A stretch of DNA of 46,135 nucleotides from an uncultured Flavobacterium sp. (GCA_947626185.1 CANQRD010000007.1:1-46135); one strand, 5' to 3'; positions 21,464 to 31,094 are shown, numbered from the stretch's first letter. Numbers and translations: made by a program. The notes: generated from the sequence alone by a model not told the origin.

Positions 21464-23566
21464 ATGTCTAATATTATTCGATTATTACCTGATCATGTTG
21501 CTAATCAAATAGCAGCAGGTGAAGTAGTTCAAAGACCTTCTTCTGTTGTAAAAGAATTAGTAGAAAATGCTGTAGATGCAGGAGCAACCGAAATAAAGCT
21601 TGTGCTAAAAGATGCAGGTAAAACCTTGATTCAAGTGATCGATAATGGGAAGGGAATGAACGAAACGGATGCTAGAATGGCATTTGAACGACACGCAACT
21701 TCAAAAATTAAAAAAGCGGAAGATTTATTCGCTTTACACACCAAAGGTTTTCGTGGAGAAGCTTTAGCCTCCATTGCAGCAATTGCACATGTAGAATTAA
21801 AAACATGCATAGAAGGAAGTGAATTAGGAACGCATATTGTTATTGAAGGATCGACAATTCTTTCTCAAGAACCAACTATTACACCAAAAGGAACTATTTT
21901 TTCGGTAAAAAACCTATTTTATAATATACCCGCTCGTCGAAACTTTTTAAAGTCAGATAATGTTGAATTCAGAAATATTGTAGACGAGTTTGAAAGAATT
22001 ACATTGGTGCATCCTGATATCAATTTCACTTTAATTCACAATGGTAACGAAATTTTCAATTTAGTCAGTACAAATTTGCGCCAGCGAATTGTCAATATTT
22101 TTGGAAACAGAACCAACGAAAAGTTAGTTCCGATTGAAGAAATTACAGAAATTGTAGCAATTAAAGGATTTGTAGGCAAACCCGAATTTGCTAAAAAAAG
22201 CAGAGGAGAACAATTCTTTTTTGTAAACGATCGTTTTATAAGAAGTGGTTATTTACATCATGCTGTTTTAGCAGGTTATGAAGGTTTATTAAAAGAAGGT
22301 ACAAATCCAACGTATTTTATTTACTTAACGGTTCCTATGGATACGATTGATATTAATATTCATCCAACCAAAACCGAAGTAAAATTTGACGATGAACAAG
22401 CGTTATACAGTATATTGCGTTCGGCAATAAAACACAGTTTAGGACAATTTAGCGTTGCTCCTGTATTGGATTTTCAGCGTGATGAAGAATTAGATATACC
22501 ATACGAATTTAAAGACAAAGAAGCAGAAACTCCGTTAGTAGAAATTGACACGATGTTTAATCCGTTTTCAGATAAAATAGGCGGATTTTCTACCGAAGGA
22601 TTCAATCCTTTTAATCAATCTACAACTGAGTTTTCTTCTTCATTTGATAAAGAAGGAGAAGAATATGTATATACCGGGTTTAATCCTTTTGAAGAAAGTA
22701 GTTTTTTAAATACAGAACAAAAAGAAGAAATATTTGAAAGCAAATCTTCTACAAAAGAAACAAAATTCAATGATATAAATTCGTTCGCTAATGAAGGTAG
22801 AAAAGCAGATGAATCGATGTTTTTTTCAAGTAAATCTAATTCTACAGAATTTAAAAAATCTTCTGCCAATGAAATTACTGCTTGGACAGAAGTTTTTGAG
22901 GGTCTAAAAGATAAGGGAAGTAAAATTGACGTAAATGGTTTAGTTTTTGAGCAAGAAACAAACAATGCTTCTTTATTTGATGAAAAAACAGACAATACAT
23001 TTGTTTCTCGTACGTTTCAAATACAAAAAAAATATATTGTAAGTCCTATAAAATCGGGTATGGTTGTTATCAATCAAAGTAGAGCGCATCAACGTATTTT
23101 GTATGAAAACTTCATAAGTAATATGGGAAAAACAGTAGCTGGCTCACAGCAATTATTATTCCCACTAAAAATGTATTATGCACCATATGAAGTAATTTTA
23201 CTGAAAGAAATTAGATCTTCTTTGCATCAAATGGGATTTGATTTTGAAGAAATGAACGAAGACCATGTGATTTTATCTGGCTTGCCGGTAAATGTTGCGG
23301 AAAGTGAAGCTCAGATTGTACTAGACGATTTAATCATGAATTTTCAGGAAGGAATTCCTGAAACAAATTATGTACAAACCGAAAAGATTGCAAAAACACT
23401 AGCTAAAAGTTTAGCTGTAAAATCGGGTACAATTTTAAGTGAATCAGAACAAGAAGGAATAGTTAACGCATTATTTGGATGCAAAGAACCCACTATTTCT
23501 CCATTTTTAAAAGCTACTTTTATTGAAATGAAAGTAGATGATATTGAACGAAAATTTTTATTATAA
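21464..23566 (+). CDS. mutL: DNA mismatch repair protein MutL
   Basis: IRLLPDHVANQIAAGEVVQRPSSVVKELVENAVDAGAT; GFRGEALASI; C-terminal dimerisation domain. Confidence 0.97.
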   Translation: MSNIIRLLPDHVANQIAAGEVVQRPSSVVKELVENAVDAGATEIKLVLKDAGKTLIQVIDNGKGMNETDARMAFERHATSKIKKAEDLFALHTKGFRGEALASIAAIAHVELKTCIEGSELGTHIVIEGSTILSQEPTITPKGTIFSVKNLFYNIPARRNFLKSDNVEFRNIVDEFERITLVHPDINFTLIHNGNEIFNLVSTNLRQRIVNIFGNRTNEKLVPIEEITEIVAIKGFVGKPEFAKKSRGEQFFFVNDRFIRSGYLHHAVLAGYEGLLKEGTNPTYFIYLTVPMDTIDINIHPTKTEVKFDDEQALYSILRSAIKHSLGQFSVAPVLDFQRDEELDIPYEFKDKEAETPLVEIDTMFNPFSDKIGGFSTEGFNPFNQSTTEFSSSFDKEGEEYVYTGFNPFEESSFLNTEQKEEIFESKSSTKETKFNDINSFANEGRKADESMFFSSKSNSTEFKKSSANEITAWTEVFEGLKDKGSKIDVNGLVFEQETNNASLFDEKTDNTFVSRTFQIQKKYIVSPIKSGMVVINQSRAHQRILYENFISNMGKTVAGSQQLLFPLKMYYAPYEVILLKEIRSSLHQMGFDFEEMNEDHVILSGLPVNVAESEAQIVLDDLIMNFQEGIPETNYVQTEKIAKTLAKSLAVKSGTILSESEQEGIVNALFGCKEPTISPFLKATFIEMKVDDIERKFLL

Positions 23567-24315
23567 TGAGATTAACAGAAGGAGTTAAACAGTTATTAAT
23601 TATAAATATTCTAATGTTTATTGGTTCTTATTTAGTACCGATAAGTTATGAATATTTGGCAATGTATTATTTTGAAAATCCTAAGTTTCAAATTTGGCAA
23701 CCATTTACATATATGTTTATGCATGGTGGTATTATGCATTTACTATTCAATATGTTTGCGTTATATTCTTTCGGTACCGCTATAGAAATGTTTTTTGGCA
23801 CTAAAAAGCTTTATCTTCTAGTATTATTATCAGGTTTAGGAGCTGCTTTAATGCAAATGGGTGTAAGTTATTACTCGGTATCAACAGGTGTAGATCAATT
23901 AGTAAATGCTGGATTTTCTAAGAACGAAATCTATAATTTATTGGCTTCAGGAAGATATTATCCTGCTTGGGAATCGATTTTAAGTTCTTCTGATTTATCC
24001 GCTATGATTAAAGGATATGCAGTAAGTACTGTTGGTATTTCTGGAGGAGTTTATGGTTTATTGGTTGCCTTTGCTTATCTGTTCCCAAATACAGAATTAA
24101 TGATGATGTTTATTCCTGTACCTATTAAAGCCAAGTTCTTTGTTCCTGGAATATTATTAATTGACTTAATTGGAGGAATGACAGGAGGTTTTAGCTTTTT
24201 TGGAGGCGGAACAGGTGTTGCTCACTTTGCCCATATTGGTGGAGCAATTACAGGTTTTTTATTGGTGAAATACTGGAAAGAAAATCAGTTTAAACAAAAT
24301 AGATGGGATTTATAA
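23566..24315 (+). CDS. Rhomboid family intramembrane serine protease
   Basis: HGGIMHLLFNMFALYSFG, GISGGVYGLL (catalytic Ser), AHIGGAITGFLL (catalytic His). Confidence 0.93.
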   Translation: MRLTEGVKQLLIINILMFIGSYLVPISYEYLAMYYFENPKFQIWQPFTYMFMHGGIMHLLFNMFALYSFGTAIEMFFGTKKLYLLVLLSGLGAALMQMGVSYYSVSTGVDQLVNAGFSKNEIYNLLASGRYYPAWESILSSSDLSAMIKGYAVSTVGISGGVYGLLVAFAYLFPNTELMMMFIPVPIKAKFFVPGILLIDLIGGMTGGFSFFGGGTGVAHFAHIGGAITGFLLVKYWKENQFKQNRWDL

Positions 24316-24316
24316 G

Positions 24317-25132
24317 ATGAATATTTTGAATGATTTTAAACGACAAATAAATCTTGAAGATAAAGTACAAATAGTAATTATTATCAACATAATTGTGTTT
24401 GTACTATTATACCTTTGTTCAGTTATAGCTCCGGCTATCTATCATTCTATATTTCCATATTTAGCATTGGTTAGTGAAGGATGGAGTACATTATCTAGAT
24501 TTTGGACAATGGTTTCCTACTCTTTTCTACATGCTAATATTTGGCATTTATTGCTAAATATGATTATACTATTTTTTGTAAGTAATTTATTTACTACTTT
24601 TTTTTCGCAAAAACAGTTTTTAACAACTTTTTTTCTTGGGGCTTTTGGAGGTGGATTATTTTATTTTATTAGTTCATTTTTCCTTCCTTTAGGCAGTGCT
24701 TTAGTTGGAGCATCAGCTGCAGTAATGGCACCACTAATCGGTTTAGCTTACTATGCACCTCAAATGGAATTGCGCTTTGCTTTAATTGGCAAAATAAAGA
24801 TGATTTATATTGCTATTTTTATTATAATAATTGACTTGTTTCAATTATCTTCAAGTAATATTGGTGGGCATTTGGCTCATTTAGGTGGTGCTTGTTCAGG
24901 TGTTTTATATATGATCTATTTGAAAAAAGGAATTACTTTAAAGAAAACAAAAAAGAAAAATAAAACACATTTAAAAACCGTTTATGTAAATAAACATACA
25001 AAAGAAAATGAACTACATAGCAACGAAATACAAGCTAAAGTTGATCAAATTTTAGAAAAGATCAGTAAAAGTGGATATGATAGTTTAACTAAGCAAGAAA
25101 AAGACTTTCTTTTTAGACAAGGAAATAAGTAA
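24317..25132 (+). CDS. Rhomboid family intramembrane serine protease (second, tandem)
   Basis: HANIWHLLLNMIILFFV, VGASAAVMAPL, GHLAHLGGACSGVLY. Confidence 0.92.
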   Translation: MNILNDFKRQINLEDKVQIVIIINIIVFVLLYLCSVIAPAIYHSIFPYLALVSEGWSTLSRFWTMVSYSFLHANIWHLLLNMIILFFVSNLFTTFFSQKQFLTTFFLGAFGGGLFYFISSFFLPLGSALVGASAAVMAPLIGLAYYAPQMELRFALIGKIKMIYIAIFIIIIDLFQLSSSNIGGHLAHLGGACSGVLYMIYLKKGITLKKTKKKNKTHLKTVYVNKHTKENELHSNEIQAKVDQILEKISKSGYDSLTKQEKDFLFRQGNK

Positions 25133-25133
25133 T

Positions 25134-26174
25134 ATGAAAAAATTATCGTGGTTTAACAAAATAGTTTTTGTTGGAAATATTGCCTTAGCAGTTGCTACCT
25201 TATTGGGGTATTTACTGCCTTTTTTAGCACCTAAACTTTTCCCTATTCTATCTGTTTTCACTCTTATTCTTCCTTCTTTGTTAACCGCAAACTTAGTTTT
25301 TCTTTTTTATTGGGGAATTCAAATAAAACGGCAAGCTTTTTTGTCACTTCTTATTTTATTAATCGGAGTTACGTTTATCAATAAATTTTATAAAATAAAT
25401 GGTAAGCTAACCGAATCTCATGAAGATGATATTTTATTGATGACTTATAACGTTCGCTTATTCAACTTGTTTAAATGGATTCCTGATGATAATGTGACTC
25501 AAAAAATTCAAGAGTTTATTGAGTTACAAAACCCAGATATTTTGTGCTTACAAGAATTTTCAAAAAACTCAGGAATTAATTTAAAGCAATATCCATATAA
25601 ACATATTATTACTCATGGTGATCGAATAATGACTGGACAAGCTATTTATTCTAAATTTAGAATGATTGACAAAGGAGAAATTAAACTTCCTAATTCAAAT
25701 AACAATGTGATTTTTGCCGATATTGTAATTAAAAAAGATACAATAAGAGTATATAGCATTCATTTGCAATCAATCAGTATTAGTCCAGATATCCATGAAA
25801 AAATTGATGAACAAAAGTCAAAAATGATCTTTAAGAGAATTTCTCGTGCATTTAAAGAACAGCAATTGCAGTCAGAGCTAATTCAATCACACATGAAAGA
25901 TGCATCATTCAGAAAAATTATTTGTGGAGATATGAATAATAGTGCCTTTTCATATGTTTATAGCAATATTAAAAACAATTTAAACGATGCCTTTATTGAA
26001 GCTGGTAGTGGATTTGGGAAAACTTATCATTTTCCTTATTATCCAATGCGCATTGATTATGTATTTACTGACCCAACAATTGAGGTAAAATCATTTGAAA
26101 CGTATTCTGATTTTGTTAATTCAGACCATTATCCTATCGTAACTCGCTTAAATTTAAACAGAGACAATAATTAA
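25134..26174 (+). CDS. Endonuclease/exonuclease/phosphatase family protein, membrane-anchored
   Basis: N-terminal TMs; ILLMTYNVRLFN, PDILCLQEFS, KIICGDMNNS, RIDYVFTDP, SDHYPIV. Confidence 0.92.
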   Translation: MKKLSWFNKIVFVGNIALAVATLLGYLLPFLAPKLFPILSVFTLILPSLLTANLVFLFYWGIQIKRQAFLSLLILLIGVTFINKFYKINGKLTESHEDDILLMTYNVRLFNLFKWIPDDNVTQKIQEFIELQNPDILCLQEFSKNSGINLKQYPYKHIITHGDRIMTGQAIYSKFRMIDKGEIKLPNSNNNVIFADIVIKKDTIRVYSIHLQSISISPDIHEKIDEQKSKMIFKRISRAFKEQQLQSELIQSHMKDASFRKIICGDMNNSAFSYVYSNIKNNLNDAFIEAGSGFGKTYHFPYYPMRIDYVFTDPTIEVKSFETYSDFVNSDHYPIVTRLNLNRDNN

Positions 26175-27355
26175 GCAGTTAATTTCTTTTTATCTTTTCT
26201 TAGCAACATATATATCAAACTACTAAATACAACAAGAGCACTATAAAAAATAGCTGTTGGTATATGTTCTATTTTATTGCTATAATACCAACCTGCTAAA
26301 AATGCACCTCCACCGATACCTGCTTCTAAAGCAACATACATTGTTGATATTGCTCTTCCTCTTTGGTCTGGCGAACTAAAATCAATTGTCCAAGCATTTA
26401 GTGCAGGAGATAAAACTCCCAAAGAAATTCCATATAAAAATGCCCCAAAATACATTCCGTTAACAGTTTTAAAATAAGCAAGAACAACCAATGAAAGTGT
26501 TAAAATAACTAATCCTATTTTAATTATTAACGTTCTGCCATAAGTATCGGATACTTTACCTGCAAAAAATCGTATCAACAAAGATGAAATAGTAAAAATC
26601 ATAAAAAACATTCCTTTATTTTCAATTCCTAAATATCCTGTCCAATCAGGAATTAGGGTAAGAATAACGCCATATGCAACATATGACAAAAAAGTAACTA
26701 AGGCAGCTGGCAACACATGAATATCAAAAACATCTTTAGCTGATATTTTAAATAGCGAAAATGAAAATGGCTTTTTTTCTTTCAACGTTTCTTTCATATT
26801 CAGCAAAATAATGATAGATAATAATGCAAATAAAGCTGAAGTATAAAATAAGAAATTCATTGACGTATACATTTTTATTGTACTTCCTACCGCAGGACCA
26901 ATTGCCATTCCAGTACTAAAGCAAATTCCGTGCAACCCCAAAGCTTCTCCCCAACGTTCTTTAGGCACAATATCTGCAACATAAGCAGCCGTGGCTGTAG
27001 GTTTAAAACCAGTAGAAAATCCGTGTAATAATCTTAATACTAAAAAACCGGCAACAGTAGTTAATATCGGATACAATAAACTACACACAAAACAAACAAT
27101 AGAGCCTATTGCCATAATAGGCACTCGTCCAATCTTATCGGTTAACTTTCCACTAAACGGCCTAGAAATTCCTGCAGTTATGGTAAACAACCCAATTATT
27201 AATCCTTTGTACTCTGCTCCTCCTAAACTAGTTAAATAATCCGGTAACTCTGGTATAAGCATGTTAAAACTAGCAGAAAACAGTAAAGAACTAAAACAAA
27301 CTAGAAAAAACTGTAAATTATAAATAGGATGAATTTCGGTATTTTGAACAGACAT
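26171..27355 (-). CDS. MFS transporter
   Basis: 12-TM pattern; SGKLTDKIGRVPIMAIGS and AGKVSDTYGRTLIIKIG MFS loops. Confidence 0.92.
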   Translation of the reverse strand: MSVQNTEIHPIYNLQFFLVCFSSLLFSASFNMLIPELPDYLTSLGGAEYKGLIIGLFTITAGISRPFSGKLTDKIGRVPIMAIGSIVCFVCSLLYPILTTVAGFLVLRLLHGFSTGFKPTATAAYVADIVPKERWGEALGLHGICFSTGMAIGPAVGSTIKMYTSMNFLFYTSALFALLSIIILLNMKETLKEKKPFSFSLFKISAKDVFDIHVLPAALVTFLSYVAYGVILTLIPDWTGYLGIENKGMFFMIFTISSLLIRFFAGKVSDTYGRTLIIKIGLVILTLSLVVLAYFKTVNGMYFGAFLYGISLGVLSPALNAWTIDFSSPDQRGRAISTMYVALEAGIGGGAFLAGWYYSNKIEHIPTAIFYSALVVFSSLIYMLLRKDKKKLTA

Positions 27356-27375
27356 AAATTTTTACTATCAATTTG

Positions 27376-27383
27376 CAAAGTTA
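27376..27383 (-). promoter_or_regulatory. -7 box (TAACTTTG, minus strand) upstream of the MFS gene
   Basis: CAAAGTTA on + strand. Confidence 0.45.
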
Positions 27384-27564
27384 TTAGTTTAAAAACGGAC
27401 AACCAATAAAAACAAACACCTAAGTTTTAATTAATACAAATTTCACAATCTGTTTTTTTGATGGTAGTAAATTCATCTATCAAAATAAATAATACTACTC
27501 TTCATCAGTTATTACTTTTTTTAAAATAGTATCTTTACTTATCAATAACACAATCTAATTATTT

Positions 27565-29232
27565 ATGAAAACTGATATCGAAATTGCTCGCGAAAGCCAA
27601 TTGAAAAACATAAAAGAAATAGCAAAAACAGTTGGTATTAATCAAGAAGAATTAATACCATATGGAAAATTTATGGCAAAAGTTCCTCTTAGTGAAATGA
27701 ACGAAAATAAAATAGCTAACTCAAATCTAATTTTAGTTACTTCTATTACACCTACAAAGGCAGGAATTGGAAAAACTACTGTTTCAATTGGCTTAGCTCT
27801 AGGATTAAATAAAATTGGAAAAAATGCAATTGTTGCTTTGCGAGAACCTTCGTTAGGTCCGTGTTTTGGAATGAAAGGCGGTGCTGCTGGTGGTGGTTAT
27901 GCACAAGTACTACCAATGGAAAATATCAATTTACATTTTACAGGTGATTTTCATGCAATAACATCTGCACATAATACATTAAGTGCTTTGTTTGACAACT
28001 ATATTTACCAAAATAGAGCAAATGAAAACGGTATTAAAGAAATTTTATGGAAAAGAGTTTTAGATGTGAACGACAGAAGTTTACGTTATATAAATACAGG
28101 TTTAAGAGGTAGTGCAAACGGTATTCCGCAAGAATCAGGCTTTGACATTACTCCGGCTTCAGAAATTATGGCAATTCTGTGCTTAGCCACAGATATCGAT
28201 GACTTACGAAGAAGAATAGAAAATATTTTATTAGGCTATCGATACGATGGTTCGATGTTTACAGTTAAAGATTTAGGAGTTGCAGGTGCAATTACGGTAT
28301 TACTAAAAGATGCACTAAATCCGAACTTGGTACAAACTACAGAAAATACTGCAGCTTTTATTCACGGTGGACCTTTTGCTAATATTGCTCATGGATGCAA
28401 CTCAGTTATTGCAACAAAAATGGCAATGACATATGGAGATTATGTAATTACAGAAGCAGGTTTTGGTGCCGATTTAGGAGCAGAGAAATTTTTTGATATT
28501 AAATGCAGAAAGTCAGGATTGCAACCAAAATTAACCGTTGTTGTTGCCACAGCACAAGGCTTAAAAATGCATGGTGGAGTTGCTTTAGATGAAATTAAAC
28601 AAAAAAATGTTGATGGAATTAAAAAAGGATTGCTAAACCTTGCGAAGCACGTAGAAAATTTAAAATCATTTGGACAAAGTATTGTTATTGCTTTCAACAA
28701 ATATGCTACAGATGATGTAGAAGAACTTGCAATTGTAGAACAATATTGTAAAGACAACAACATTGGTTTTGCCGTAAACAATGCTTTTACTGAAGGTGGC
28801 GAAGGTGCAATTAATTTAGCAAATGTTGTAGTAAAAGCAATAGAAAATAATCCAAGTAATAAATTATCTTTTCCTTATGAAGATACAGCAACAATTGAGC
28901 AGAAAATTGAAGCAGTTGCACATAAAATTTATGGAGCAAATAACATTGAATTTTCTCATTTGGCAAAGAAAAAATTAACATTGCTAAAAAATACAGATAT
29001 GGAACTATTTCCAGTTTGTATTGCAAAAACACAATATTCATTTTCTGCCGACGCTAATGCTTATGGCGTTGCAAAAGATTTTACAATAACAATTAACGAT
29101 ATTGTAATTAATCGCGGTGCAGAGTTTATTGTAGCTATTGCTGGAGATATTATGAGAATGCCAGGGTTGCCAAAAGTACCACAAGCTACAAAAATTGATT
29201 TAGTAAACGGACTTGTAGAAGGTTTGAGCTAA
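27565..29232 (+). CDS. fhs: Formate--tetrahydrofolate ligase
   Basis: [61 protein letters not shown]. Confidence 0.97.
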   Translation: MKTDIEIARESQLKNIKEIAKTVGINQEELIPYGKFMAKVPLSEMNENKIANSNLILVTSITPTKAGIGKTTVSIGLALGLNKIGKNAIVALREPSLGPCFGMKGGAAGGGYAQVLPMENINLHFTGDFHAITSAHNTLSALFDNYIYQNRANENGIKEILWKRVLDVNDRSLRYINTGLRGSANGIPQESGFDITPASEIMAILCLATDIDDLRRRIENILLGYRYDGSMFTVKDLGVAGAITVLLKDALNPNLVQTTENTAAFIHGGPFANIAHGCNSVIATKMAMTYGDYVITEAGFGADLGAEKFFDIKCRKSGLQPKLTVVVATAQGLKMHGGVALDEIKQKNVDGIKKGLLNLAKHVENLKSFGQSIVIAFNKYATDDVEELAIVEQYCKDNNIGFAVNNAFTEGGEGAINLANVVVKAIENNPSNKLSFPYEDTATIEQKIEAVAHKIYGANNIEFSHLAKKKLTLLKNTDMELFPVCIAKTQYSFSADANAYGVAKDFTITINDIVINRGAEFIVAIAGDIMRMPGLPKVPQATKIDLVNGLVEGLS

Positions 29233-29258
29233 ACATCATAAAATAATAGTAATATTTT

Positions 29259-29292
29259 AAAAGCGATTGATAGTTTTTTATCAGTCGCTTTT
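29259..29292 (+). terminator. Intrinsic terminator downstream of fhs
   Basis: AAAAGCGATTGATA-GTTTTT-TATCAGTCGCTTTT, one G-U wobble. Confidence 0.85.
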
Positions 29293-29299
29293 ATTATTT

Positions 29300-29307
29300 T
29301 ACTTTTG
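29300..29307 (+). promoter_or_regulatory. -7 box (TACTTTTG) upstream of a 28-codon mini-ORF
   Basis: TAnnTTTG match directly after the fhs terminator. Confidence 0.45.
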
Positions 29308-29330
29308 CACAAAATTATAATTACGTTTTA

Positions 29331-29417
29331 ATGACAAAGCATTTAGCGCGAATCGTAGTTACTATATTGCTCTTTCTTTTCAGAGGAATTTTATTATTGA
29401 TAAAAAGTACCTTTTGA
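29331..29417 (+). CDS. Putative 28-aa hydrophobic small protein or leader peptide
   Basis: MTKHLARIVVTILLFLFRGILLLIKSTF*; ATG 24 nt after the -7 box; not in the ORF track. Confidence 0.35.
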   Translation: MTKHLARIVVTILLFLFRGILLLIKSTF

Positions 29418-29591
29418 AAAGTTAGAAACCATATTACTTACTTAAATCGGTGTAAAAAATAATTTAAAATTTATGATTACAACACAAGCCAATTAATTTA
29501 TCACAAAAAACTAAAAACCATTATTGTTGTTAAAAAAAAACTAATGCTTGGTTAAAAAAAAATAAATAAGAAAATTGTAAAAACATTACTC

Positions 29592-29599
29592 TATATTTG
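29592..29599 (+). promoter_or_regulatory. -7 box (TATATTTG) for the lysC leader transcript
   Basis: Exact TAnnTTTG; predicted start near 29606; the -33 element is not convincing. Confidence 0.6.
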
Positions 29600-29619
29600 T
29601 GATCTAAATATAATAAAAA

Positions 29620-29676
29620 ATGAATAATATTCTTACAAAGAAGGGGAAGAAGCAAAACTTACGTCAAACATCGTGA
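29620..29676 (+). CDS. Putative Lys-rich leader peptide of lysC-lysA (MNNILTKKGKKQNLRQTS)
   Basis: 18-codon ORF 14 nt downstream of the predicted transcription start, with 4 Lys codons in 5 positions (AAG AAG GGG AAG AAG), followed by a terminator just before aspartokinase. Confidence 0.65.
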   Translation: MNNILTKKGKKQNLRQTS

Positions 29677-29711
29677 GCAAATTCCTTATGTGTAATAACT
29701 AATAAAATATA

Positions 29712-29745
29712 AAAGGGTTTGTCATCACGACAAGCCCTTTTTTTT
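29712..29745 (+). terminator. Intrinsic terminator acting as candidate attenuator upstream of lysC
   Basis: AAAGGGTTTGTC-ATCAC-GACAAGCCCTTT (12 bp, one G-U) followed by Ts, ending about 20 nt before the lysC ATG. Confidence 0.88.
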
Positions 29746-29765
29746 ATAGATATAACAACGCAAAT

Positions 29766-31085
29766 ATGAAAGTATTAAAATTTGGTGGTACTTCTGTAGG
29801 AAGTCCAGAACGACTAGAACAACTTTTGCCAATTATTAAATCACAAACTGCTAACAGTCACATAATAGTATTATCAGCGGTAGCAGGAACTACTAACGAA
29901 TTAGTTGCTATTGCAGATAACTACACGGAAGGAAAAGTTAATGAAGCTAGAAAAAAGATTACCGATTTATTTAATAAATATGAAGTATTTATAGATACAT
30001 TATTCAAAACCGAAGATAGTAAAAAAACGGGAGAAGAAATCATCTCTTATCACTTTAATTTGTTAGAAGAATTGGGAAATGATTTATTTTCTACTGTTGA
30101 ATATAAAATTGTTTTAGCACAAGGAGAATTACTTTCAACTACTTTATTTCATTTTTATTTAAAAGAAAAAGGTGTTAATTCCGTTCTTTTACCAGCATTA
30201 GATTTTATGCGAATGACAGAGGATAATGAACCGAACTTATCTTACATAACAGAACAACTAAACAGTCTATTGAATAAACATCCAGAAGAAACGTTATTCA
30301 TCACACAAGGCTTTATTTGTAGAAATGCTTTTGGAGAAGTTGATAACTTAAGACGAGGCGGATCAGATTATACGGCATCATTAATTGGTGCTGCTCTTAA
30401 AGTAGATGAAATTCAAATCTGGACAGATATTGATGGCTTTCACAACAACGACCCTAGATTAGTAAGCAACACACGCCCTATTTCTAATTTAAGCTTTGAT
30501 GAAGCAGCAGAATTAGCCTATTTTGGCGCTAAAATTCTGCATCCACAAAGTGTTTTTCCAGCACAAAAAGCAAATGTTCCTGTTCGTTTATTAGATACAA
30601 TGGATTTGAGCGCACCAGGAACTTTAATTTCATCCAAAGAGCACCATGCTGATGAAATTGTTGCTATTGCTGCAAAAGACAATATTACGGCTATTCGTAT
30701 CAATTCGTCAAGAATGCTATTGGCTTATGGTTTTTTGCGTCGTGTTTTCGAAATATTTGAACGTTATAAAACACCAATCGATATGATTACAACTTCTGAA
30801 GTTGCAGTATCGTTAACCATTGACGATACTACTCATCTAGAACAAATTATACAAGAATTAAATCACTTCGGAAATGTTGAAGTGGATACAGACCAAACAA
30901 TTGTATGCATTGTTGGAGATTTTCAAAGTAATAAACACGGATATGCAACAATTGCATCAGAAGCAATTAAGCATATTCCTATTCGAATGATTTCTTACGG
31001 AGGAAGCGAACACAATATTTCATTGCTTATTCCTTCAAAACACAAAATAGAAGCTTTGCGCTCATTACACAACCGTTTATTTTAA
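29766..31085 (+). CDS. lysC: Aspartate kinase
   Basis: MKVLKFGGTSVGSPERL; LRRGGSDYTASLIGAALKVDEIQIWTDIDGF; C-terminal ACT-like region. Confidence 0.95.
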   Translation: MKVLKFGGTSVGSPERLEQLLPIIKSQTANSHIIVLSAVAGTTNELVAIADNYTEGKVNEARKKITDLFNKYEVFIDTLFKTEDSKKTGEEIISYHFNLLEELGNDLFSTVEYKIVLAQGELLSTTLFHFYLKEKGVNSVLLPALDFMRMTEDNEPNLSYITEQLNSLLNKHPEETLFITQGFICRNAFGEVDNLRRGGSDYTASLIGAALKVDEIQIWTDIDGFHNNDPRLVSNTRPISNLSFDEAAELAYFGAKILHPQSVFPAQKANVPVRLLDTMDLSAPGTLISSKEHHADEIVAIAAKDNITAIRINSSRMLLAYGFLRRVFEIFERYKTPIDMITTSEVAVSLTIDDTTHLEQIIQELNHFGNVEVDTDQTIVCIVGDFQSNKHGYATIASEAIKHIPIRMISYGGSEHNISLLIPSKHKIEALRSLHNRLF

Positions 31086-31094
31086 TTCAACAAA

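Noticed and set aside
27420-27565. Riboswitch or attenuator upstream of fhs
   Set aside because: No strong terminator hairpin or recognisable aptamer architecture in this AT-rich leader.
28440-28781. Antisense ORF inside fhs
   Set aside because: Same reasoning: overlaps a highly conserved gene on the opposite strand with no independent signal.
29470-29500. Very short ORF MITTQAN as a possible threonine leader
   Set aside because: Only seven codons, two Thr, no dedicated promoter box or terminator; indistinguishable from chance.
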